Assembly: GCF_000067165.1 (NCBI RefSeq)
Contig: NC_010162.1
Coordinates: forward strand, 6,145,001-6,209,000
Source: Sorangium cellulosum So ce56
Lineage (GTDB): Bacteria; Myxococcota_A; Polyangia; Polyangiales; Polyangiaceae
DNA length: 64,000 nt
Direction: 5' to 3'
Part shown: positions 43,750-51,330 of the stretch, in pieces
Layout of the letters: each line of letters opens with the position of its first letter
How positions within the stretch are numbered: position 1 is the first letter of the stretch
Notes under the pieces: model-generated
Told to the model about the DNA's origin: nothing
Database searches by the model: none
Seen by the model: the letters and a program-made list of their open reading frames with translations, nothing else
Made by a program: the position numbers and the translations under genes

Positions 43750-43938
43750 CCGCCCGCAGGCGGCGGAGCGACCTCGGCCCTTCGAACCATGGACACGTTG
43801 TTGATACAGCATCACTCTTGCAGGAGGGGAGCGGATCGCGCAAGGAACCTTGTATATCTCCTCCGACCGGAGAGTCCTCTGGTCGTCGTGGGGCCCGGAG
43901 GGTCCGGTAACCTGGGGCCGCGGCGCGGGGCCCACCTG

Positions 43939-44041
43939 GGCCGATGGGGCACGGGATCGCGGCTGTTGGTTCCCGGTTTCTCACTCAAGAGAGGACTGTT
44001 TGGAGCGAGCGCCGCCCCGCCTCGATCAGGCGTCAGGCGAG
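43939..44041 (+). repeat. 103-bp direct repeat, copy B
   Basis: Ungapped match to copy A (42692-42794). Its last nine bases overlap the 3' end of the DUF1552 gene (stop complement at 44033). The rest of 43750-43938 contains no gene that I can support. Confidence 0.8.
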
Positions 44042-45418
44042 AAAGCCCGGCAGCGGTCCGCAGTTCGGCTCGATGCCGATGCCCGTCGCGGCGTGGCCGA
44101 GCGCGTTCATCACGGACGTGAGCAGCTTGTTCGAGCTCTGCGCGGCGGTGTTGTTGATGTACTGGCCCACGTTCACGCCCAGGTTCTTCCCGCCGATGAC
44201 CAGGTACTGCATGTCCCGCGGGTTGTGGCTGTGGTTCGTGCCGCTCTCCACGCCCCAGAGCAGGATCGTGTTGTCGAGCATCGTGCCGCTGCCCTCGCGG
44301 ATGCCCGCGAGCCGCTTCGCCAGGTACGCGATATGGCTCGCCCAGAAACGATCGAACAGCATGAAGGCCTGGCGCGTGGTCATCGACTCACCACCGACGC
44401 TGACGCTGTCGTTCGTGCGGCTGACGTGCGCGACCACGTCGTGCCAGCTCTGCCCGAAGCCGAGGAGGCCCTCGTGGTGCCCGCCGGAGAAGCTGAAGTG
44501 GTAGTCCGCGACCCGCGTGCGATCGCACGTGAACGCGCTCACGATGATGTCGGCCTGGATCTGCGCCCAGCGCGTGATCGTCGTCGCGTTGTTGGTGCTG
44601 CCGTTGTAGCCGGAGGTGTCCGCGCGCTCGCACGCCGCGCCGGCCGGGACCGACGTGCCGCCGCCCATGCCCGCGATGCGCTTCTCGAGCTCGAACAGCG
44701 CTTCCACGTGGAGCTCGAGCTTCTGGCGCTCGGCCTGGCCGAGGAAGCCCTGGATCGTCTTGAGCTCGCGCGTGTTGATCTGGAGGATCCGCTGGTCGGC
44801 CTTGCGCTTCGCGGCCGCGACGGCGTCCGGCATACCGCCGGGCGTGGGCGTCGGCGCGGCGCCGTCGAAGGTGACGCCGCTGAAGATCGTGCTGAACGCG
44901 CGCGCGGGGTCGGCCGTGTGGGTCATGGGCTGGCCAGGGCCGCTGTACGAGATGATATGGCGCTTGTCGGCGCCGCCGCGATCGGCGACGCACAGGTGGA
45001 TGCTCGCGATCGGCGTGCCGCCGCGCAGATCGGAGCTCTTGAGCAGGATCTGATCGAGCGAGGGACCGTTCGCGTGGTGTGAGCTCTCGTCGATGAAGCG
45101 CGCGCCCGTGAACAGCTGCGCCATGCCGGCCTCGTGGTGATTCCCGACCGTCCAGGCATGGTCGAGCCGGCGCAAGAACAGCATGTTGCTCTCGAGGCCG
45201 CGGAAATCGGCGAGCGGCTCCTGGAGCTGGAACGTCGACCCGCTGCCGGTCGGCCACCACTCGGGCGGGTGCGAGTCGGGCGTGAAGATCAGCACCAGCC
45301 GCTTGGGCACGACGGTCTGCGCCTCGACCTCGCGGTGGCGCAGCAGCGGCGCCAGGAAGATCGCGCCGGCCGCCGTCTTCAGGATGTCTCGTCTGGATAC
45401 GTCGAAGGGCCTGGGCAT
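44033..45418 (-). CDS. DUF1552 exported protein
   Basis: 461 aa with a twin-arginine-type N-terminus (SRRDILKTAAGAIFLAPLL), so Tat export is likely. The mature protein has DUF1552 signatures (WWPTGSG, FRGLESNMLFLRRLDH, HHEAGMAQLFTG, LWGVESGTNHSHNPRDMQYLVIGG). The family is abundant in planctomycetes and myxobacteria, usually next to DUF1592 proteins, and resembles alkaline-phosphatase-superfamily-like (DUF1501) proteins. Function unknown. 22 bp downstream of the DUF1592 gene with GAGG before ATG: one operon. Confidence 0.88.
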   Translation of the reverse strand: MPRPFDVSRRDILKTAAGAIFLAPLLRHREVEAQTVVPKRLVLIFTPDSHPPEWWPTGSGSTFQLQEPLADFRGLESNMLFLRRLDHAWTVGNHHEAGMAQLFTGARFIDESSHHANGPSLDQILLKSSDLRGGTPIASIHLCVADRGGADKRHIISYSGPGQPMTHTADPARAFSTIFSGVTFDGAAPTPTPGGMPDAVAAAKRKADQRILQINTRELKTIQGFLGQAERQKLELHVEALFELEKRIAGMGGGTSVPAGAACERADTSGYNGSTNNATTITRWAQIQADIIVSAFTCDRTRVADYHFSFSGGHHEGLLGFGQSWHDVVAHVSRTNDSVSVGGESMTTRQAFMLFDRFWASHIAYLAKRLAGIREGSGTMLDNTILLWGVESGTNHSHNPRDMQYLVIGGKNLGVNVGQYINNTAAQSSNKLLTSVMNALGHAATGIGIEPNCGPLPGFLA

Positions 45419-45440
45419 GTTCGATCCTCGATGGCCGTAG

Positions 45441-47123
45441 CTAGTCGCGCACGCGCTCCACCGTGCTCGGCGACGACAGGAGCGCCACGAGCAGGTCGCG
45501 CAGGAGACCGGTGCGATCCAGCGCCGCCGTGCCCTGCACGACCGGCGGAATACCGCGCGCAGACTCGACCTGGCCGAAATAGAAGCGGAAGGCCTGCCGC
45601 GCCACGCACTCGCGGACCCAGGTGCTGCGCGACAGCGCTTCTCCCAGCCCCGCGGCGCTGTCGTACTCCCCGTCGACGTCGGTGTTGAGCAGCCACCCCA
45701 CCGCCTCGATCGGCTGCGGCGCGGCCATGGGCGCGGTGACCGACGGGCTCCTGTACTGCTCGAGCGTCCGATAGCGGCCCGCGCCGTCGAAATTCTCGAG
45801 CATGAAGCCGACGTTGTCGATCAGCGCGTGGCAGCTCTTGCAGACCGCCTGCGCGTCGTGCGTCTCGTACAGCTCGCGCGTGGTCTTCGGGGTCATGCGT
45901 AGCTCGCTCTCTTCGATCGGCGGCGGCGTGAAGTTCTCGGGCAACGTGATGTGCTGGCACAGCAGCTGATCGCGGATGAACAGGCCGCGGAGCGTCGGGG
46001 ACGTGAGGTACTGCTTGGCGGTCTTGGAGAGCACGGAGCCGAGGGAGAGCAGGCCGCTTCGCGCGGTGTCCGTCGCGCCCGAGGCGTCGCTGCGGTAAAA
46101 CGCGGAGAGCGCTGGATCGGCCTCGGGTACAGGCGCCGTGAGCAGGCTCGCGATCGAGCCCTCCATGGCTCCGTTCGCGCGGAGGAAGCGCTGCGTCTCG
46201 GCGAACATCGCCCCCTTCACATCGGCGAAGCCGGGGAACACGTCCTCGAACTTCTCCACCTCGGCCTCGAACGTGTGCAACCGCAACCACTGGACGAGGA
46301 AGCGACCGAGCTGGTCGGCGGCGCCCGGCGTCGAGAGCAGCTGGTCGATGTGACCGGGAAGCAGCGCGGGATCGGCCAGCTCGCCGCGATCGGCGGCGGC
46401 GACCAGCGTCGCAGAGGGCGGCTCGCCGAGCACGCTGTACGAAAGGAAGGTCGCGATCTCGTGGTCAGTCAGCCGGAACGCCGCTTTCGCCTCGTCGCTC
46501 GGCGCGCCGATCTCGGTCCGGTACAAGAAATAAGGCGAATTCAGCACGCCCTTCAGCACCCAGCGGAACGGCAGCGCGGGATCCCCGGACTCGGCGGCGA
46601 GATCGAACACTTCGCCATAATTGGCCAGGTCCTCCGCCGTCGCGGGCCGCCGGAACGCCTTGCTGACCGCCGCGCGCACGAAGTCCGTTTTGCACGTCGC
46701 GTCGACCTTGCCGCACGGAATCAGCGCGCTGAGCTGCCGATCGCCGAGCGCGAGCACCGCGGCCTCGGCCTTGGCCGCGTACTGCTCGGCCAGGGTCACG
46801 CGGACGAGCCCGCTGGTGGACATGTTCGGATAGATGCCGTTGTCCGGCACGGGCTCCATGTCCGAAATGTCGATCGACACGCCGAGCAAGCGCTGGACGG
46901 AGCGACCGTACTCCTCCGGGGTGAGCAGCCATGTGCGGGCGCGCAGCGCCGCGGAGGCGGGCGTTGGCGCCGCGTACGGCAAGCTCCCGTCGGCCTGCGG
47001 CCGGGGAACGTCGCCGCCGGTCTCACCGCCAGCCGCGCCCGAGGACGGATCGCCGAGCTGCCCTGTGCAGGCGGGCGCCAGAGAACCCAGGACGAAGATC
47101 CAGCCAAACGATCGAAGATGCAT
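45441..47123 (-). CDS. DUF1592-family (PSCyt-like) lipoprotein with heme-binding motif
   Basis: 560 aa. Lipobox APAC (Cys19). Domain order recognisable: DUF1587-like (residues about 60-115; LTPEEYGRSVQRLLG), DUF1595/DUF1592 (TDHEIATFLSYSVLGEPP), DUF1588 (RGLFIRDQLLCQHI), then CKSCH at 428-432, a CxxCH c-type heme motif inside VCKSCHALIDNVGF, and DUF1585 at the end (FRFYFGQV). Family members are thought to be exported redox proteins. ATG 47123 has GGAG seven bases upstream. Expressed together with the DUF1552 gene. Confidence 0.9.
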   Translation of the reverse strand: MHLRSFGWIFVLGSLAPACTGQLGDPSSGAAGGETGGDVPRPQADGSLPYAAPTPASAALRARTWLLTPEEYGRSVQRLLGVSIDISDMEPVPDNGIYPNMSTSGLVRVTLAEQYAAKAEAAVLALGDRQLSALIPCGKVDATCKTDFVRAAVSKAFRRPATAEDLANYGEVFDLAAESGDPALPFRWVLKGVLNSPYFLYRTEIGAPSDEAKAAFRLTDHEIATFLSYSVLGEPPSATLVAAADRGELADPALLPGHIDQLLSTPGAADQLGRFLVQWLRLHTFEAEVEKFEDVFPGFADVKGAMFAETQRFLRANGAMEGSIASLLTAPVPEADPALSAFYRSDASGATDTARSGLLSLGSVLSKTAKQYLTSPTLRGLFIRDQLLCQHITLPENFTPPPIEESELRMTPKTTRELYETHDAQAVCKSCHALIDNVGFMLENFDGAGRYRTLEQYRSPSVTAPMAAPQPIEAVGWLLNTDVDGEYDSAAGLGEALSRSTWVRECVARQAFRFYFGQVESARGIPPVVQGTAALDRTGLLRDLLVALLSSPSTVERVRD

Positions 47124-47575
47124 ATCGGATCTCCACATGGGTACGCGGCGCCGTTCGAAACCGCTCCCGTCGAGGAGGCTGGAAGTCCAAACGCTGTCCG
47201 TAAGTCAAACCGCCCGAAGCCGCCCATACAGCGTCATTGTTGCGCTGCAGTGGATGGCGAAGGTCCCGCTGCGGCCCCGCTCCCCTCGCCCGCGGCGCCT
47301 TCTTTGACGTTGCTCTCGGCGGGGCCGCCGTGCCCCGGGCGGGCGACTCGCGGCGCCCGGTGTCGTCGCATTCTCGAACCGCCTCTCCCGGGGGCGTTGT
47401 ATCGACGCAGAAATCTGCGCGCACCTTGCGCGCCTTCACATTCCCGAAGCTCTCGGTTTTGATCATCGCCGCGCGCAGCGGCACAGCCGTTTCCGGTCGG
47501 CGCGGTGCCACTCACGCTGTAAGTTTGTCTCGAACCCCTGGCCCGCTGCAGCCGGCAGGTCGAACCCAGGGTGAA
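47124..47575. other. Intergenic region, no gene seen
   Basis: 452 bp upstream of the DUF1592-DUF1552 operon and downstream of the beta-propeller gene. It contains tttgactta on the minus strand near 47190-47210 that could belong to the operon's -35, but no convincing -10 follows. No other features are recognised. Confidence 0.35.
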
Positions 47576-48229
47576 TCAGACCGCCTTTCGCGGCTTCTTC
47601 ACCGCGCGGAGCCTGCCTGTCGCCGGGTCGCCGCACCACAGTCGGCCGCTCGCGTCGGCCTCGACGCCGGAGAGGCGCACGCTCTCCGGCAGCGCGAGCC
47701 GATCCAGGACCTCGCCGCTCCGGGGATCGACGCGGCGGAGCTCCGACGGCGCGCCCTCCGCTTCGCACATCACGCCGTGCCAGAGATCGCCGTCGGTCCA
47801 CGTGACGCCGGTGACGAGCCGATCGGAGACGAGCGTGCGGAGGACGGCCCCGCGCTCGGGATCGATCTTGAGGATCTTCCGCTCGCGGTAGATGCCCGCA
47901 TAGAGCGCGCCGTCGGCCCACGCGAGCCCGCTCACGGGCGTCGCGTCGAAGCCCGGCACCTCGCCGACCGCGGCCCCGCTCGCGGGATCGATCTTCCGGA
48001 TCCTGCCGCCCCCGACGACCCACAGGTGGCGCCCGTCGAAAGCCACCCCCGCGCTGGCGGGCGCCTTCAGGCGGCGCAGCACGCGGCCGCTCTCGGGCTC
48101 GGCGGACATGAGGTCTCCGCGATCGCCGTGCGCGAACCACACCGCCTGTCCGTCGAACGCGACCCCGTGGATCGACTCCACCCCTTCGAACGTGCGCTCC
48201 GCGATGATCTCGGCCTGCCGGGCTTTCAC
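47576..48229 (-). CDS. Small beta-propeller protein
   Basis: 217 aa. Repeats of the type VAFDGxxVWF, VAFDGRHLWVVGG, LAWADGALYAG and VTWTDGDLWHG recur about every 40 residues, as in SMP-30/NHL or glutaminyl-cyclase-type propellers. No signal peptide, so cytoplasmic; no catalytic residues identified. GTG 48229 has AGGAG six bases upstream and is preferred to a GTG at 48256 that abuts the preceding stop. Co-transcribed with the regulator upstream (27 bp), so likely regulated or used by it. Confidence 0.65.
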   Translation of the reverse strand: MKARQAEIIAERTFEGVESIHGVAFDGQAVWFAHGDRGDLMSAEPESGRVLRRLKAPASAGVAFDGRHLWVVGGGRIRKIDPASGAAVGEVPGFDATPVSGLAWADGALYAGIYRERKILKIDPERGAVLRTLVSDRLVTGVTWTDGDLWHGVMCEAEGAPSELRRVDPRSGEVLDRLALPESVRLSGVEADASGRLWCGDPATGRLRAVKKPRKAV

Positions 48230-48256
48230 GGTCCGCTCCTTCCTCGCCCCGCGCAC

Positions 48257-49522
48257 TCAACCAGGAAGCGCGAGCCCGAGGAGCAACATTTGTGACGCGA
48301 TCGACAGTGCCGCTCTGGGCCTCGCGTAGCGCCGCGAGGGGCCGCTGCCGGTGACCTCGACAGCGCGCGCGAGCGAGAGCTCCGCGAGCGCGCGCTGCAC
48401 CGTGCGCGCGCTCTTGCCGAGCGCGGCGCCGATGGCCGAGGCGCTCCACGCGGCGCCGTCCGAGAGGAGCGCGCGGATGGCGCCCGCATCGCCCGGATCG
48501 AGCGGCGCGAGGACGACCACCTCCACGCCCGCGCCGAGCTCCCAGCGGTACGCATTCCCGAGCGCGCGCACGACCCCGGCGCCGCCGAGCTCGGCGCGCA
48601 GGCGCCCCACCTCGACGCGCAGCCGCCGCCGGTGGGACTCGTTGACCGCGCGGACGCCGAACGCGGCGCGCGCGAGGTCGTCGCTCGCGCTCGCCGCCGG
48701 GTGAGCGCGCGCGAGCGCCTCGAGCAGGGCGAACAGGACCGGCCGGCGCGCGAGATCGGCCCGCACCTCGCCGCCGTCGAGCACGCGGCGGCGGAGCGCG
48801 TCCACGACGACCCGCCCCGCGGGCGCAGCGACCAGGGCCTCGATGTCAGCGAGGCGCACGGGCTCGTCGCGACCGCCCTGGACGAGGCGCGCCACGGGCT
48901 CGTCGTGCGCGCGGAGGAAGCGCTCGGCCTCGGCGGTGAGCAGCGGGTGTCCGCTCGCCCGCGCCCACGCCGCGGCCTGCGCGGCGGCGCGCCGCGCCGA
49001 GGACGCGCGCACGAGCCGCGCGTGGACCTCGGCGCGCACGAGCGCCAGCGCGGCCCTTGTGAACACCGGCGCGTCGCTCGTGACCGTGCCCTCGGCCGCC
49101 GCGAGCGCCCGCTCCGCCTCGGCGACGCGTCCTTCGAGGAGCGCGGCCCGCGCCGCGCCCAGGCGAGCCCACGCCGCGTTCGTGAGATCGCCGGCGCGCT
49201 CGAGGGCGTCCCCCGCCTCGACGAGCCCTTGCCACGCCTCGCCGATCTCCCGCTGCGCGAGCGCGATCTCCGCGAGGGCCGCGCTCGCGCGCGCCCGGGC
49301 GCGCTCGGCGCCCGCAGCGGCGAACGCCCGCGTGGCGCGGCCGAGAGCGGCCTTCGCTTCCGGATAGGCGCCCATCTGCGCGAGCGCGATCCCGCGGAGC
49401 GCGAGCGCGTGTGGACCTCCGAAGGGGCCGACCACCTTCAGCGCGTCGAGCGCGTCGCCCGCCGCGAGCGAGCGGGCCGCCAGCGCGCCGAGCTCGGCGG
49501 GGACCTCGGCCGTCGCATCCAT
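48257..49522 (-). CDS. TPR and winged-helix regulator
   Basis: 421 aa. Residues about 10-215 are Ala-rich helical TPR-like repeats. After that is an OmpR/PhoB-like DNA-binding domain (RRPVLFALLEALARAH; RLRVEVGRLRAELGG; GNAYRWEL), then a second helix-turn-helix (SASAIGAALGKSARTVQRALAELSL). The combination is typical of myxobacterial transcription regulators related to the BTAD/SARP-like arrangement but in reverse order. No phospho-acceptor is present. ATG 49522. Divergent from the small membrane-peptide gene, which it may control. Confidence 0.72.
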   Translation of the reverse strand: MDATAEVPAELGALAARSLAAGDALDALKVVGPFGGPHALALRGIALAQMGAYPEAKAALGRATRAFAAAGAERARARASAALAEIALAQREIGEAWQGLVEAGDALERAGDLTNAAWARLGAARAALLEGRVAEAERALAAAEGTVTSDAPVFTRAALALVRAEVHARLVRASSARRAAAQAAAWARASGHPLLTAEAERFLRAHDEPVARLVQGGRDEPVRLADIEALVAAPAGRVVVDALRRRVLDGGEVRADLARRPVLFALLEALARAHPAASASDDLARAAFGVRAVNESHRRRLRVEVGRLRAELGGAGVVRALGNAYRWELGAGVEVVVLAPLDPGDAGAIRALLSDGAAWSASAIGAALGKSARTVQRALAELSLARAVEVTGSGPSRRYARPRAALSIASQMLLLGLALPG

Positions 49523-49669
49523 CGCGGCAGCGTCGCACGCCCGGCGGCGCGCGCCAACGGATCGCGACATCGATGTTGCTGTCGCGGCCAGAGGCGCCGT
49601 GGTCATTTCCACGGGTCAGCGGCCGGCGCGGCGAGGCGCCGCGCGCGCCGCCCACAGGAGGAGATCCCC

Positions 49670-49822
49670 ATGTGCCCTGCGTGCCTCGCGTCCATCGGAT
49701 GGGTCCTCGCCCAGGCGGCCTCCGCCGGCGCGGTGACCGCGATCGCCGTCAAGAAGCTCCGGAACCGGAACCATGGCAGGAGCGCCGCCGGCGCCCCCGC
49801 GTCGAAGGGAGAGCGCCGATGA
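49670..49822 (+). CDS. 50-aa membrane peptide with CxxC motif
   Basis: Opens MCPACLASIGW and has one transmembrane helix (WVLAQAASAGAVTAIAVKKL) and a basic tail. Not matched to a family. The AGGAGGAG site 7 bp before ATG 49670 is one of the strongest in the window. Its stop overlaps the DUF899 start (ATGA), so the two are translated together; CPAC could be a redox or metal motif next to a thioredoxin-like protein. Confidence 0.7.
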   Translation: MCPACLASIGWVLAQAASAGAVTAIAVKKLRNRNHGRSAAGAPASKGERR

Positions 49823-50601
49823 GCCGCGCCAAGATCGCTTCGAGGGAAGAGTGGCTGGCGGCGCGCCTCGCGCTGCTGGAGAGAGAGAAAGAGCACGACC
49901 GGCGGCGCGACGCGCTGAGCGCCGCGCGCCGCGAGCTGCCGTGGGTGAGGGTCGACAAGGCCTATGTGTTCGACGCCCCTTCAGGCAAGCTGACGCTGCG
50001 CGAGCTCTTCGGCGAGCGAAGGCAGCTCCTCGTCTACCATTTCATGTTCGCGCCGAGCTGGGAGGAGGGCTGCAAGAGCTGCTCGTACGTGGCCGACAAC
50101 ATCCAGGGTGGCCACGTCCACCTGGCCGCCCGCGACACGGCGTATTGCGCCGTCTCCCGCGCGCCGCTCGCCAAGATCGAGGCGTTCAAGGCGCGAATGG
50201 GCTGGACGTTCCCGTGGGTCTCCTCGGGGGAGACGGACTTCAACCATGACTACCACGTCTCGTTCCGTGAGGAGGAGCGCGCGCGAGGAGAGATGGAGTA
50301 CAACTACAAGAAGGCGAGCTCCCCCTTCCCCGAGGCTCCTGGGCTGAGCGTCTTCGCCCGCGAGGGCGACGAGGTCTTCCACACCTACTCGACGTATGCG
50401 CGCGGGCTCGACGTCCTGATCGGCACCTACAACTACCTGGATCTCACGCCCCTCGGCCGGGACGAGGCCGCGCTCCCTTACACGATGGCGTGGGTCCGCC
50501 ATCACGACAGGTACCCCACGACGTCAGGCACCTCGCGAAGCGAAGCCGCTGGGGAAGGCGGCTCGTGTGGGTGCGCCGCTTCGGCGCGCGGGCCCGGGTG
50601 A
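49819..50601 (+). CDS. DUF899 (thioredoxin-like) protein
   Basis: 260 aa of the DUF899 family, a thioredoxin-fold group. The signature YHFMFAPSWEEGCKSCSYVADN contains a CxxC (CKSC); later WTFPWVSSGETDFNHDYHVSF and HTYSTYARGLDVLIGTYNYLDLTPLGR are characteristic. Role unknown; proposed redox. ATG 49819 is coupled to the upstream 50-aa gene. The C-terminus (about 35 residues after RHHDRYP) is Ser/Gly/Cys-rich and not conserved in the family as known to me. Confidence 0.88.
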   Translation: MSRAKIASREEWLAARLALLEREKEHDRRRDALSAARRELPWVRVDKAYVFDAPSGKLTLRELFGERRQLLVYHFMFAPSWEEGCKSCSYVADNIQGGHVHLAARDTAYCAVSRAPLAKIEAFKARMGWTFPWVSSGETDFNHDYHVSFREEERARGEMEYNYKKASSPFPEAPGLSVFAREGDEVFHTYSTYARGLDVLIGTYNYLDLTPLGRDEAALPYTMAWVRHHDRYPTTSGTSRSEAAGEGGSCGCAASARGPG

Positions 50602-50718
50602 CCCGGACTCCTCGCGGATTCCGCGCAGATCACGCGCGCCGCCCGCAGCGCGCGGAGCCCGGCCCCCGGTTTGTTGGCCGAGCCGACCGCGTCGACGGAC
50701 ACTGGCGAGACGGTCGCG

Positions 50719-51033
50719 ATGAAGAAGTGGAGCTTCCTGGCCCTGGGGCGCAGCTACGAGATCACGGATTATGGCCCCAGGTTCGGGATCGAGGTCACAC
50801 GGAACGGCTACACGGTGTGGACCGGCTACCGTGACGGAGCGCGGCTCGTGACGGACACGAGCACCCTGCCGTCGCGCGAGCTCGTGGCGCTCCGCGAGGA
50901 GCTCGCCCTGCGGGGGAGCTCCTGGAGCGCCACCCCGGGGACGGGCGCGGGTCTGCGCGCGCGCCGGCCGCAGCGCGCGGTCGAGCAGCTCGATCTTCTC
51001 GGGGCACCGCTGCTCGGCGGCTGCCCGCGCTGA
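50719..51033 (+). CDS. Hypothetical small protein
   Basis: 104 aa. The opening KKWSFLALGRSYEITDYGPRF is beta-strand-like with GYTVWTGYRDG, then a helical stretch (SRELVALREELALR). The tail is Arg/Pro-rich and may be noncoding. No family recognised and no good Shine-Dalgarno. Predicted only from its N-terminal protein-like composition, so tentative. 51034-51330 (297 bp to glgP) shows no other gene. Confidence 0.4.
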   Translation: MKKWSFLALGRSYEITDYGPRFGIEVTRNGYTVWTGYRDGARLVTDTSTLPSRELVALREELALRGSSWSATPGTGAGLRARRPQRAVEQLDLLGAPLLGGCPR

Positions 51034-51330
51034 GACGACGCGAGCGCGCCCGGCTTCACCGCCGGAGCGGGTCGACACACCTCCGCCCGCGTCAGCGAGC
51101 GTGCGCCCGCCGCCGCCCACGCCGCCGCGCCCCGCCAGCCGTCGGCCATCCCGCCGCTCTGCCGCGGCGTCGGCTGACAGCGCTCGCCCTGCACCAGGTC
51201 GCCGGGCTGGATTCCGCTCCCATCACAATTTAACCCGGGGACCCTCGACAAGCCCCGCCCACACGGAACCTCATCCGGGCACGTCGCGCAGCCAACCAGG
51301 GCGGGCCAGATCCGTCTAAAGTGCGCCGCC

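Noticed and set aside
42692..44041. Composite transposon
   Set aside because: No transposase, recombinase or short target duplication is visible; direct repeats alone do not show this.
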